DNA of 64,000 nucleotides. Source: Rhodocyclaceae bacterium. Lineage in GTDB: Bacteria > Pseudomonadota > Gammaproteobacteria > Burkholderiales > Rhodocyclaceae. Made by a program: the position numbers and the translations under genes. Of this stretch, positions 26,298 to 35,368 are shown in pieces. Position 1 is the first letter of the stretch, and each line of letters begins with the position of its first letter. The notes under the pieces were generated by a model. It made no database searches and was not told the origin of the DNA. It was given only the letters and a program-made list of their open reading frames with translations. The stretch covers positions 62,001 to 126,000 of the forward strand of contig VMSX01000006.1 of NCBI GenBank assembly GCA_013791905.1. The letters run 5' to 3'.

Positions 26298-26945
26298 TTA
26301 GCGAATCGTCTCAATATTCGTGTTTTCCAGTTCCGCCAGTGCCATGCCATTCACGTCGGCATAGCGGTAATGGCGGATCGTATGGTCGCGTTGTAGATAT
26401 TTACCTTCGGCATCCAAATACGGGCTCGGGTCTGGATGATTGCTCAGCACATATTTCGTAATATCCATTTTGCTGTGCTTGGCGGTGTAGGCATCCAGGG
26501 TCGCGTGCAGCGCCCTGACCCAATCGACGCTGGCCTTTAATTGATCCGGCACGTCGTGCGGAATGCTTTCGGATTTGAACTCCAGGCAATACACATGCAG
26601 CTTGGTCTTGCGCAGATTGAACACGATGAAATCGCAGCGCTTCGACCAGGGCTTGGCGTTGTCATCGAGGAAGTGAAACAAGGGCACTGTTGAACCATTC
26701 TTCTTGGTGTCCAGCTTGATGACCAAGACTTCTCCGGTCGTTTGCAGACTGACCTTGTATTCAATGGGCTTGTTGCCACTCTGACCGAACACCTTTTCCT
26801 TCAGCAGAACTTCGCCCGCATTGGCCTGCGGTTCGCCATAATGGTTGGTATTCAAGTAGGACTTCAGGCAGTTGAAGTATCCCTGAGCGTTGAGGGCCAC
26901 TTGTCTTGGTTCCCCGTTCAAGTAGCCGCGCTTAAGGGGTGACAA
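26298..26945 (-). CDS. Unrecognised PD-(D/E)XK-like protein between hsdS and hsdR
   Basis: 215 residues, start overlapping the hsdS end by 28 bases. A nuclease-like pattern is visible: KRCDFIVFN (Asp near 105), then YCLEFKSESI (E-x-K near 120), then DQLKASVDW, a helix often seen after the ExK motif in this fold. It is not a standard subunit of type I systems. It could be a regulator, an accessory nuclease or an inhibitor module. Its place inside the operon makes a defence link likely; the biochemical call is tentative. Confidence 0.55.
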   Translation of the reverse strand: MSPLKRGYLNGEPRQVALNAQGYFNCLKSYLNTNHYGEPQANAGEVLLKEKVFGQSGNKPIEYKVSLQTTGEVLVIKLDTKKNGSTVPLFHFLDDNAKPWSKRCDFIVFNLRKTKLHVYCLEFKSESIPHDVPDQLKASVDWVRALHATLDAYTAKHSKMDITKYVLSNHPDPSPYLDAEGKYLQRDHTIRHYRYADVNGMALAELENTNIETIR

Positions 26946-28225
26946 AAACCGCGCACGTCGATCTTGCCGGTAACTGTATTTGTGATGAGTGCCGACCTGT
27001 ATTCGGTCAAACGGTCAAGCACCTGTTGCACCTTGCTTGCCTGCTGGTCTATCGCATGTGTGACATTATCAAGATGCGAGACAATTACCTCCTGCTCATC
27101 TTCAGGCGGAAGTGCGATTTCAAAGTCGCCCAAGGTCTGGGTGGTAAGTTGATTGATGGTCGATGTCAGGAATCGACCTGACTGGAACTTGAACAATGTG
27201 GAGTTGAGCACGTAATAGAGAAAGCGAGCATGTCGAGACCGTAAGACAGTCATAAATGCGCCAAATGTTTGTCCGGCCACTTCCTCTGTCAGTAGCGCAC
27301 ATTTGCCGATCAATGCGCGACTCCCATTTCGCGAGCAAATAAGAATGTCGTCGGGTTTCGTCAGTATTTTTTGAGGAATGTCACAACTGACGTAGACGCA
27401 GTCAGTTAGATCAAGCCCGCCGTTCTGCACATTTGAGGATCGAAGAACAAGCGTTCCTCCATCGCTAACAACGTCATCCGGCGAGTAAGTCAGACCGAGA
27501 TGCAGACTGCCCAGGAATTTGATTCGGGTTGTCTTCCATGATTCAGGAATCTCCCCCAACCACTCCACCCCTGACTCCTTCATTGGCACCGATGGATCAA
27601 GCCCCTTGGTTACGGCGTGGCTGATGAGGGCGGTGCGATTCTCGGCCAGCTTTTCCAGCAAGATTTTATTCTTGGCGATCAGGGCATCGATTTGCTCGGT
27701 TTTGAAGTCGAGGAAACGGGCGATGGCTTGCTGTTCCGTCACATCGGGCAACAGAACCGGGAGATTTCCAATGAAATCCCAACTGGCCCGCGGCATTTTG
27801 CTTCCGTATGTCGAAGAGTCAACGATATTGATGAAATCACGGGAAAGCATGTAGTACTTCAGAAACTCGGCGTGTAGCTTCTCGCTGCCTCGTACAACCA
27901 GAGCTTCACTCGAAATCAGTCCATCTTGCTGGGCTAGATGAACCTTCGCCAAATATGGCCGTAACTTTCCGAACAGAACGTCACCTGCCAGAAACGATGA
28001 TGCCAGCCCTTCGCTGTTTACTATCTCACCGTCATTTCTTCTCCCTGTCCATGATTCGATATGCTCAAGCCCGAGGTAAGGGAGCGATGATTCCTCGACG
28101 CTGACCTTGCTGTTAATCAAGTCAGAAGTGAACTTGAGCCGCTTGACGCTCCAGTGACTTGGAATCTCACCGAGCCAAGGTGAGCCTGAGTTTTTGTAAG
28201 CCCCATAGGCGGTAGGCTTCATCAA
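26918..28225 (-). CDS. hsdS: Type I restriction-modification specificity subunit S
   Basis: 435 residues with two target-recognition domains, each followed by a conserved coiled-coil spacer (IARFLDFKTEQIDALIAKNKILLEKLAENR near 165-195 and VSHLDNVTHAIDQQASKVQQVLDRLTEYR near 375-405). Both halves begin with the SPWLGEIPSHW / VEWLGEIPESW signature. It starts at an ATGA overlap with hsdM. The two variable domains set a bipartite recognition sequence that cannot be read from the protein. Confidence 0.95.
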   Translation of the reverse strand: MMKPTAYGAYKNSGSPWLGEIPSHWSVKRLKFTSDLINSKVSVEESSLPYLGLEHIESWTGRRNDGEIVNSEGLASSFLAGDVLFGKLRPYLAKVHLAQQDGLISSEALVVRGSEKLHAEFLKYYMLSRDFINIVDSSTYGSKMPRASWDFIGNLPVLLPDVTEQQAIARFLDFKTEQIDALIAKNKILLEKLAENRTALISHAVTKGLDPSVPMKESGVEWLGEIPESWKTTRIKFLGSLHLGLTYSPDDVVSDGGTLVLRSSNVQNGGLDLTDCVYVSCDIPQKILTKPDDILICSRNGSRALIGKCALLTEEVAGQTFGAFMTVLRSRHARFLYYVLNSTLFKFQSGRFLTSTINQLTTQTLGDFEIALPPEDEQEVIVSHLDNVTHAIDQQASKVQQVLDRLTEYRSALITNTVTGKIDVRGFCHPLSAAT

Positions 28226-30441
28226 ACCACCTCGCTCAGCATCGCTGCGATGTCCTTCTCAAGCTGGCCGATTTCCTTGGCAATCACGTCCAGCGGACGC
28301 GGCGGTTGATACACGTAGAAATGCCGCGTCAGCGGAATTTCATAGCCCACCTTGGTCTTGCTGTGGTCAATCCAGGCATCCTTGACGTGCGGCAGTACCT
28401 CGACCTTCAAGTATTCCTCGCAGTGCTCCTTGACCAGCGCCAGCAGTTTGTCGTGGTCAGTCTCGTTGTCGTAACCCAGCGGCAGGGGCAAGGCGATGTT
28501 CTTGGGGAGTGCGACGATTTCGGTATCGCGTAGGTCGGCATCCGGCTCAGGGTTGCCTTTGGCATCGCGGCAGATTTCGGCCTTGGGGTCGCGCTCCGAC
28601 AGGGCCGCCAGAATGGCTTTTCTGACCGGCGCGGGGAGCTTGAGGCTGGCCTTCTTCATGGCTGTATCGAGCACGGCTTCAAAGTCCGGCCGATTGCGAT
28701 AGAGCGTTTCGCCGCCGGGCTTCTGCAAGACGGCCTTGATGACTGTCTGCATCTTCTCCCCTTCGGCGATCTCCGCGCGGTATGCCGCGTCGTCCTTGCG
28801 CTTTTTGCTGCTGGCGAGATTGGCGAAGGCGCTTTGCTCGTCCAGACGGGCGATACGCTCGGCGCTGGCTTGAAAGTTCAGCCGTAGCGGGCGCTCTACG
28901 GTGATCTTCAGGTAACCAAATTCGCGGTTGTCGAAGACCTTGCTGCATATGCGCTGCTCGGGCTTGCCATCGACTAGCACTTCGCTTTCCGCATCGTGGT
29001 CGTGCCCAGCATAAAGGCGGACCAACTCCTTGATGTGATCGTCGGATAATTCGTTGCGCTTGTTGCCTAAGCTCTTGTCCATTTTCTTGAAGTGACGGGT
29101 GCCGTCGATCAGTTGCACCTTGCCATGGCGGTGTTCAGGCTTCTTGTTGGTGACGATCCAGACATAGGTATAGATGCCGGTGTTGTAGAACATCTGATCC
29201 GGCAGGGCGACCACGGCATCAAGCATGTCGCGCTCGATGATCCACCGGCGGATGTTCGATTCGCCGCTACCCGCATCGCCTGTGAACAAGGGCGAGCCGT
29301 TGAAGACGATAGCGATCTTGGAGCCGTCGCCTTTCATCTTGGGCGGTTTGTGCATCTTGGAAATCATGTGCTGCAGGAAAAGCAACGAGCCGTCGTTGAT
29401 ACGCGGTAGCCCGGCGCCAAACCGACCGTTGAAGCCTTGGCTTTCGTATTCCTCACGGACGAAATCCTCTTCCGGCTTCCACTCGACGCCAAATGGTGGG
29501 TTGGCCAGCATGTAGTGGAATTTCTTCTCTGGGTGGCCATCATTGGGGACGAAGCCATTGGTCTTGTTCTTAGCGTCCTTGATGCCCAGCGTGTCGCCGT
29601 AGATCAGGTTGTTGATCGGCTCGTCCTTGATCAACAGATCGGAACAGCAGATGGCGTAGGACTCGGGGTTGTATTCCTGGCCGAACAGCTCGATGTGGGC
29701 GTCCGGATTGAGACCGGTGACGACGCCATCGCCGCAGATAAATTTCTCGGATTCGGAGAGCATGCCGCCGGTGCCTGCCGTCGGGTCATAGACGCTACGA
29801 TAGATGCCCTTCTCGTAGATGCCGTCCTCACCGGTAAAGAGTAGTTGGACCATCAGGCGAATAACTTCGCGCGGGGTGAAGTGGTCCCCAGCCTCTTCAT
29901 TGGCCTGTTCGTTGAACTTGCGCACCAGCTCTTCGAATAGGTAGCCCATCTGCAAATTGGTCAGACGCATGGGGGACAGATCAATATCCGGCGAACAGAA
30001 TTCCTTGACGATCAGGAACAGCCGGTTGGCTTCGTCGAGCTTGGCGATTTCGGCTTCAAATTCGAACTTGTCGAAGATGTCACGGGCGCGCGGCGAGAAG
30101 CCCTGGATATAGGCAATTAGGTTGCCGGCGATATTCGGTGCATCGCCAAGCAGCTTCTCAAACGTGAAACCGCTGGTGTTGAACAACTCCTGCTTACGGT
30201 CGTTGGCAGCGATGCGCGAGAGCGCCTTTTCTAAAGCAGGTCCGGTGATGCCTTTGTCTTCCAGGCGCATCTTTTCGTCCAGCACCTTCTGTTTGTTTTC
30301 GGCTAGTACCAGATCGAAGCGACGCAGAACAATGAGCGGCAACATCACGCGGCGGTACTGAGGCGGACGGTAGGGGCCACGCAGCTTATTGGCGATATTC
30401 CAGATGAAGCCGACTAGGTTTTGGTGTTGTGCGTTTTGCAT
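28222..30441 (-). CDS. hsdM: Type I restriction-modification methyltransferase subunit M
   Basis: 739 residues, larger than many HsdM proteins. N-terminal HsdM helical domain (VGFIWNIANKLRGPYRPPQYRRVMLPLIVLRRFD), SAM-binding motif DPTAGTGGML (about 215) and catalytic NPPF (about 312), so an N6-adenine methyltransferase. A long C-terminal extension (about 530-739) ends in a helix that likely contacts HsdS. It starts 35 bases after the WYL regulator's stop. Confidence 0.95.
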   Translation of the reverse strand: MQNAQHQNLVGFIWNIANKLRGPYRPPQYRRVMLPLIVLRRFDLVLAENKQKVLDEKMRLEDKGITGPALEKALSRIAANDRKQELFNTSGFTFEKLLGDAPNIAGNLIAYIQGFSPRARDIFDKFEFEAEIAKLDEANRLFLIVKEFCSPDIDLSPMRLTNLQMGYLFEELVRKFNEQANEEAGDHFTPREVIRLMVQLLFTGEDGIYEKGIYRSVYDPTAGTGGMLSESEKFICGDGVVTGLNPDAHIELFGQEYNPESYAICCSDLLIKDEPINNLIYGDTLGIKDAKNKTNGFVPNDGHPEKKFHYMLANPPFGVEWKPEEDFVREEYESQGFNGRFGAGLPRINDGSLLFLQHMISKMHKPPKMKGDGSKIAIVFNGSPLFTGDAGSGESNIRRWIIERDMLDAVVALPDQMFYNTGIYTYVWIVTNKKPEHRHGKVQLIDGTRHFKKMDKSLGNKRNELSDDHIKELVRLYAGHDHDAESEVLVDGKPEQRICSKVFDNREFGYLKITVERPLRLNFQASAERIARLDEQSAFANLASSKKRKDDAAYRAEIAEGEKMQTVIKAVLQKPGGETLYRNRPDFEAVLDTAMKKASLKLPAPVRKAILAALSERDPKAEICRDAKGNPEPDADLRDTEIVALPKNIALPLPLGYDNETDHDKLLALVKEHCEEYLKVEVLPHVKDAWIDHSKTKVGYEIPLTRHFYVYQPPRPLDVIAKEIGQLEKDIAAMLSEVV

Positions 30442-30476
30442 TGGCGATTCCTGAATACTGTTGTGTTCGTTGTCTG

Positions 30477-31397
30477 TTATTTTTTCACAGGGCTGACCGG
30501 GGGGAGGTATCCAGGCGCCAGCTTTGCGTTCTCAACGCCGTACAACGCCAGCGGATCGCTGAGCCACAGGCGGTACTGTTCTTCTTTAAGACTGTGGTCG
30601 GGCGACGCATCAACGCTCCATCGCAGCAGCATGTAGCCCGCGACCGCTGCCCGAACACGCATGCGTATCGATCCGTCGGCCATCCCGTAGTCCATCTTGA
30701 TGATCTCGGGGCGGGCAAGGCGTGGGTGCGGAACCAGGTCCAACTCCACAATCCTTGTCCACTGAATGTCGTTGTCTGGGCCCTCGTTGGCCTTGGGGGC
30801 TTCATCGACCAAGGTCGGCGCTTCAATGCGGGTGATGACGAAGTCGCGGAACTCGCTGCTCTTGCGGTCGAAGGCCCGGACGTGCCAGCGCAGGCCGGTG
30901 TCGACAAGGGCGAACGGGACGATGACCCGCTCGGACTCACCGCTGCTCATCGAGTGGTAACGGATGGCCACCGGTCGCTTTGCGTGGATGGCCCGGCAGA
31001 TCAGTGCTAACACCTCCATCTTGGGACTACTCAAGGCGGCGGGCGATTCGCATGGCAATAGGGGCTGAGTGCCAACTTTTATGCCGTCACCAAACCCAAA
31101 GGCAAGCGCAGACAGTACGCGCTTAGATGTGTGCTCAAACAACGGCACGAAGACCTTGCCGATGCGATAAATCTTGTTACTGCTGTCGAACTCTATGTTC
31201 TGCGGCGCGATTTCCCGGTACAGCGCCAGATCGCGCGTTGCACCGGCTGGTGCCACACCGAAGCGGCTGGTTAAATCTGGACGCCCGATTTCGCCGAAGA
31301 AATAGAGTCGGAAATCGATATAGGCCAGCCTCTCTCGCTGAATCTGACTCATTGCCTCAATGCGCTGGCGGCTCATAGACAGATTCTCCTCATTCAC
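30477..31397 (-). CDS. WYL-domain transcriptional regulator (BrxR/CapW-like)
   Basis: 306 residues: an N-terminal winged helix (IQRERLAYIDFRLYFFGEIGRPDLTSRFGVA ... DLALYREI), a WYL ligand-sensing domain (KRPVAIRYHSMSSGESERVIVPFALVDTGLRWHVRAFD) and a C-terminal WCX-like segment. Homologues such as BrxR and CapW repress defence islands and release them on sensing nucleic-acid or nucleotide ligands. It is the first gene of the defence operon, so it probably controls the whole set through the AT-rich site at 31450-31478. Confidence 0.88.
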   Translation of the reverse strand: MNEENLSMSRQRIEAMSQIQRERLAYIDFRLYFFGEIGRPDLTSRFGVAPAGATRDLALYREIAPQNIEFDSSNKIYRIGKVFVPLFEHTSKRVLSALAFGFGDGIKVGTQPLLPCESPAALSSPKMEVLALICRAIHAKRPVAIRYHSMSSGESERVIVPFALVDTGLRWHVRAFDRKSSEFRDFVITRIEAPTLVDEAPKANEGPDNDIQWTRIVELDLVPHPRLARPEIIKMDYGMADGSIRMRVRAAVAGYMLLRWSVDASPDHSLKEEQYRLWLSDPLALYGVENAKLAPGYLPPVSPVKK

Positions 31398-31775
31398 GAG
31401 AGGCGATCGAAAGACTAGAAATGGTCTTATGTCTGCTCATTATTAAGTATATTGTATCACCAAAATGATTATATTATGCGATTCAAAATGAAGCTCGCCA
31501 AGTGTTTGCCACTGACCAGGATATCCATCGAGGGCGAGAGTTCGATTGCGCGCTTGGAGATGGTACCGATGTTCGCAAAATGCGATCTCGTTACGAATTC
31601 CCTCCCGCCCCAAAAGGGATGGCCCTACTATCTCAAACTCACTCACACGGAAACTCACATCAGCGGGGAGATTCAAAGTCTGAGCCAAAACCTCGTAGTC
31701 AGGAGAAATTAAACCCCCACATAACGCCAGGTTCGGAGGGGAGATCGTTCAATCAGAGATCAGTCTGGTTCATTT
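31398..31775. other. Intergenic region upstream of the WYL regulator
   Basis: Overlapping short ORFs on both strands have no recognisable domains, so I call no gene. The left end is strongly AT-rich and carries a quasi-palindrome ATTGTATCA (31451-31459) / TGATTATATTAT (31466-31477), which includes a minus-strand TACAAT (-10). This is a likely operator for the WYL protein. Confidence 0.4.
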
Positions 31776-31835
31776 CGAAAAGCATTCGCCAAGAATGCTT
31801 TTCGAGTCAGATTTTGAAGGTCCGTCCGCTATAAG
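31776..31835 (+). promoter_or_regulatory. Repeated promoter module, copy B, before trfA
   Basis: The longest copy: perfect 12-base arms CGAAAAGCATTC (31776-31787) / GAATGCTTTTCG (31793-31804), then CAGATT (31808-31813), 16 bases, and TATAAG (31830-31835). The trfA ATG is at 31842, six bases after the -10. AAGG at 31833-31836 could also act as a weak ribosome site. Confidence 0.7.
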
Positions 31836-31841
31836 GTACGG

Positions 31842-32771
31842 ATGAGAGAATCCTCCCCTCAACTCGATATCCCTTTCGAGCAAACTGAGCCAAGCACGAG
31901 CATCGGGGTAACGCAAACGCTGGATCGAATGCGGCAACGCCGAGAACAGAGTGCGATTGCCGCTGGCCTGCCTGATTGGCCCGAGAACAAGCGAGGCCTT
32001 CCCAACGGCGCGCTAAGGTCGGCGCTTTTTGGAATATCCCCCAAAGAGCGGCGATCCTATGCATTCGAGCGGCACGTTGCATCCATCGATGGCGTCGAAG
32101 TGTTTATCACTCGCGGCCCGAATCTCATGCAGCATCATCTGGATGTGTGGGAGCAATGTCTGAAACTGGGCAAGGATCAAGGTACCGGTCGGCGGATTGA
32201 ATTCACGGCCTACGCATTCCTGAAATCCATTGGTCGCAACACCGGAAAAAGCGACAACGAATGGCTGAAAAACGCTCTCTACGACCTGGCAGCGTGCGTG
32301 GTCCGCATCTCTGATGGCTCCAAGACATATTTCGGCCCATTGATCCATGGCGGTACGCGGGATGAACTGACTGGTCGCTACGTCATCGAGATCAACCCCA
32401 AGATCGCGTTGCTTTATGGATCTGGCCAATGGACGCAACTTGACTACGTCCAGCGCGAGCAGCTTCGGCGTCATCCCCTGGCTCAGTGGCTGCATGCCTT
32501 TTACTCCACTCACGCATCCCCCTACCGGTACCGTGTTGAAACGATCAGACGCCTTTGCGGCGCCGATGTCGAGGGGGAGCTGAAGAAGTTTCGTCAGGTT
32601 CTGCGACGCGCACTTGAACGCCTCGATGTGGCGACAGGTTGGAACTGGCGTATCGATGAAAGTGACTGTGTTGTTCTGCAAAAGCAGCCGCCAAGCAATG
32701 GCGAACGCGGGATAGTGGGTACGGTGTCTGAGCGTGTTTTATCCACAGAAGGGTCTAGGCCCACGGGATAG
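31842..32771 (+). CDS. trfA: Plasmid replication initiator, TrfA family
   Basis: 309 residues. It has the TrfA signature around LPNGALRSALFGISPKERRSY (about 52-72), EVFITRGPNLMQHHLDVWEQCL, and two winged-helix regions (LAQWLHAFYSTHASPYRYRVETIRRLCG). It binds iterons, opens the origin and recruits host helicase. Seven iterons begin inside the 3' end of this gene and run downstream; the stop codon lies within the second. It is the best evidence that the window is a plasmid. An ATG at 31929 is an alternative start, but the promoter module favours 31842. Confidence 0.92.
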   Translation: MRESSPQLDIPFEQTEPSTSIGVTQTLDRMRQRREQSAIAAGLPDWPENKRGLPNGALRSALFGISPKERRSYAFERHVASIDGVEVFITRGPNLMQHHLDVWEQCLKLGKDQGTGRRIEFTAYAFLKSIGRNTGKSDNEWLKNALYDLAACVVRISDGSKTYFGPLIHGGTRDELTGRYVIEINPKIALLYGSGQWTQLDYVQREQLRRHPLAQWLHAFYSTHASPYRYRVETIRRLCGADVEGELKKFRQVLRRALERLDVATGWNWRIDESDCVVLQKQPPSNGERGIVGTVSERVLSTEGSRPTG

Positions 32772-33016
32772 CGGGTACCACTGTGACCGAAGTCGCGGGA
32801 TAGCGGGTGCTTCATAGCCAAGATTGAGCGGGATAGTGGGTTCCGGGTATCGGGATAGTGGGTTCCAAAATGACGGGATAGCGGGTACGGAAATGTCGGG
32901 ATAGTGGGTGCCAAAAATCGTCAGCGAAACTGACTCAATCGCAGTCCTGGCAATGGAATCCGCAATTCACGGGAAACTGCATAATCTTCTTTTAATCTTT
33001 TCTTTAATAAAACAAC
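32708..33016. repeat. Replication origin (oriV): seven iterons, DnaA box, AT-rich stretch
   Basis: Fifteen-base iterons CGGGATAGYGGGTDC start at 32708, 32764, 32796, 32829, 32851, 32874 and 32897. Spacing is 56, 32, 33, 22, 23 and 23 bases, i.e. near whole helical turns for the later ones. A perfect DnaA box TTATCCACA lies at 32739-32747. An AT-rich block (about 32980-33016) to the right is the probable melting region. An inverted repeat CTCAAGC (33033) / GCTTGAG (33061) follows. Confidence 0.88.
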
Positions 33017-33081
33017 GAGGGTCGCCAACAATCTCAAGCATCAGATACCTCCCGATGAAAGCTTGAGAGGCCGCTCGACCT

Positions 33082-33139
33082 AAACAGATTAATTTGAGAT
33101 GCTTTTCGGTCTCGTTCAGGAAAGTCGCGGTGTTATTTT
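33082..33139 (+). promoter_or_regulatory. Repeated promoter module, copy D
   Basis: The right arm ATGCTTTT (33099-33106) is perfect. The left arm AAACAGAT (33082-33089) is degenerate but in register with the same 9-base spacer. After five bases a poor -35 position (33112-33117), 16 bases and TATTTT (33134-33139) follow. The ATG of the next gene is at 33147, seven bases on, with no ribosome site. Confidence 0.55.
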
Positions 33140-33146
33140 TCACCGC

Positions 33147-33533
33147 ATGAATCCGAACAAGACAACCGACCAGGCGCAAGTCTGGCTTTTCGACGGAAAA
33201 CCCGAGTACGTCGACGTCAAAGTGGCATCTGCCTTCTCCACCGAAGGGGGCTACATCATTGCTCTCGAGCTTGCTGACGGGGCAATCCGACTTGCGGCAA
33301 CACGATATCCGGCAAAGTACGTCACTGCGTGGCGTCACAACGTCAAGCGGTATGGATTGCCGGATGTGCTGAGGGTATTGGTCTCAAGGCCCTACATCCG
33401 TTACGAGGCGGTCAAGCGTGGTCTGGCAAAGCTGCTCTTCGAGCATCGCGACGATGAATCGGATGGTTATCGTCTTGCCGTCGATACGCTGACAGAAAAA
33501 GCGCGAACAATGCTGACCGATGCCGGAATCTAG
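33147..33533 (+). CDS. Hypothetical protein between oriV and traD
   Basis: 128 residues. The start at 33147 is chosen because it lies seven bases after the -10 of promoter module D; the frame is open to 33099. The pattern of strands and the segment DVLRVLVSRPYIRYEAVKRGLAKLL recall degenerate GIY-YIG/T5orf172 proteins, but the GIY-YIG residues are not visible. No firm function. It probably forms a transcription unit with traD. Confidence 0.55.
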   Translation: MNPNKTTDQAQVWLFDGKPEYVDVKVASAFSTEGGYIIALELADGAIRLAATRYPAKYVTAWRHNVKRYGLPDVLRVLVSRPYIRYEAVKRGLAKLLFEHRDDESDGYRLAVDTLTEKARTMLTDAGI

Positions 33534-33561
33534 GCTGACTCCGATGGGAAATGGGTAGCCA

Positions 33562-35367
33562 GTGCTTGATTCACACGACTTCGACAATCCATGGCGCAGG
33601 GTCTACGAATGGCCAATGGCGGCAACATGGATGGGAGCATCTGCGCTCACCTTGGCGGTCACCAAGACACTGCCCGTCCCGACCAGGTTCGGTGTCCTGA
33701 CTTCACTCCTTTGTACCGGTTTTGCCGCATACAGGAGTATCCAGGCATGGAGACGTAGTCAGGACAAGACGCGGATCCGGCTCACCGAGAAACAGTTCAT
33801 CGAAGTCCCCGAGCTCTTGAAGATTGCAAGAAGGGCGTCCTTGCAAGATGCGGTCTGGCTGGGCTCCGGGTTTCATTGGACTGACATCGAGGCGGGCCGC
33901 ATGCACGCCCTGATCGGGCGGGGTGTTGCTGCTCAAATGGGAAAGGAAATCCTGCACAAGGATGGAGCGTACTGGTTGCATGGATTGGCAAAAGAAGAAG
34001 ACGCTTACGCCGATCTCTCTAATCTGGTTGGCCATACCCTGATTGTCGGGACAACAAGGGTCGGAAAGACGAGATTGTTCGACCTTCTGATAGCGCAGGC
34101 CATCTGTCGCGGTGAGCCAGTCATCATCATCGACCCGAAAGGCGATCACGGGCTTGCCCACAATGCCCGAAAAGTTTGCGAGGCACTGGGGCAGTCTGAT
34201 CGCTTCATCTACTTTCATCCGGCACATCCAGAAAAATCCGCCTGCATCGATCCCCTGCGCAACTGGAACCGAAAAACCGAGCTGGCCAGCCGCATCGCCG
34301 CGCTGATCCCCTCGGAAACTGGTGCCGATCCGTTCACGGCCTTCGGCTGGAAGGTACTCAATGACATCGTAAACGGACTGATCGCCACGGGCGTTCGCCC
34401 CAACATGGTTCAGTTGCGGCGGTATATCGAAGGCGGACCGGAAGACCTGCTTCTGAAAGCCCTCCGACTGCATTTCAAGCACAAGGTGCAGGACTGGGAG
34501 TCGCGGGTCAGCAGCTTCGTCAAGCAATACAAAGGCAATCAGCTGCTCGCTTACATCACCTTCTACAAAGAGATCGTCATCCATGATGCGCAGAACGTCG
34601 ATCTGGATGGATTGATTTCAACCTACGAACACAATCGGGATCACTTCCAGAAAATGGTGGCTTCGCTGATCCCGATTCTCTCGATGCTGACCAGCGATCC
34701 GCTCACGGATCTTTTGTCTCCGGACTTCGGGGCTGGCCATGAACGCGTGGTGACGGATATGGCGCGTGCGATTCGGGCAGACAAGGTGCTCTATGTCGGG
34801 CTGGACTCCCTGGCGGATGCTACGGTGGGCAGTGCGATTGGCTCCGTGCTGCTCGCAGATCTCGCGGCCGTCGCAGGAGACCGCTACAACTACGGGATCG
34901 ACACCATCAAACCGGTGAACCTGTTCATTGACGAGGCGGCGGAGGTGATCAACCAGCCGACCATTCAGTTGATGAACAAAGGGGGCGGGGCGCTGTTCCG
35001 CGTCACCATTGCGACCCAGACCTTCGCCGACTTCGCTTCACGCCTGGGTGATGAGAACAAGGCTCGTCAGGTTCTGGCCAACACCAACAACAAGATCGCC
35101 TTGCGTATCCTGGATGCCGAAACCCAACAGTACATCGCCGATGGCATCCCGAAGATCAAGGCACGAACGTTGATGATCCGCTACGGCCACAACGTCGATT
35201 CGAACATTCATGATGCCTATAGTGCGTCCTACCAGGAGCAGGCGGCTGAAGAAGAGGCAGACCTGATTCCTCCGGCGATTTTGAGCGAGTTGCCACCACT
35301 GCATTTTTTCGCGCGCTTGTCTGGCGGCAAAACCATCAAAGGTCGCCTGCCGATCTTGAAATGGTGA
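33562..35367 (+). CDS. traD: Type IV coupling protein TraD
   Basis: 601 residues, GTG start. Two N-terminal membrane segments (about 18-35 and 40-58), Walker A IVGTTRVGKTRLF (about 161-173), IIIDPKGDHG, Walker B NLFIDEAAEV (about 452) and ATQTFADF. This hexameric ATPase feeds relaxase-DNA complexes into the secretion channel. It matches the SXT/IncC form of TraD rather than the F form, and the next gene encodes a DUF4400 protein as in those elements. The relaxase gene is not in this window. Confidence 0.93.
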   Translation: MLDSHDFDNPWRRVYEWPMAATWMGASALTLAVTKTLPVPTRFGVLTSLLCTGFAAYRSIQAWRRSQDKTRIRLTEKQFIEVPELLKIARRASLQDAVWLGSGFHWTDIEAGRMHALIGRGVAAQMGKEILHKDGAYWLHGLAKEEDAYADLSNLVGHTLIVGTTRVGKTRLFDLLIAQAICRGEPVIIIDPKGDHGLAHNARKVCEALGQSDRFIYFHPAHPEKSACIDPLRNWNRKTELASRIAALIPSETGADPFTAFGWKVLNDIVNGLIATGVRPNMVQLRRYIEGGPEDLLLKALRLHFKHKVQDWESRVSSFVKQYKGNQLLAYITFYKEIVIHDAQNVDLDGLISTYEHNRDHFQKMVASLIPILSMLTSDPLTDLLSPDFGAGHERVVTDMARAIRADKVLYVGLDSLADATVGSAIGSVLLADLAAVAGDRYNYGIDTIKPVNLFIDEAAEVINQPTIQLMNKGGGALFRVTIATQTFADFASRLGDENKARQVLANTNNKIALRILDAETQQYIADGIPKIKARTLMIRYGHNVDSNIHDAYSASYQEQAAEEEADLIPPAILSELPPLHFFARLSGGKTIKGRLPILKW

Positions 35368-35368
35368 A

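Noticed and set aside
31443-31834. Overlapping short ORFs on both strands before trfA
   Set aside because: They occupy each other's opposite strand, show no family signature, and the region contains promoter and operator signals.
32708-32911. CRISPR array
   Set aside because: The short repeats here have no regular unique spacers; spacing follows helical turns and a TrfA gene is adjacent, so they are iterons.
32967-33338. A minus-strand ORF of 123 codons near oriV
   Set aside because: It is antisense to the better-supported gene at 33147 and covers promoter module D and part of the AT-rich origin.
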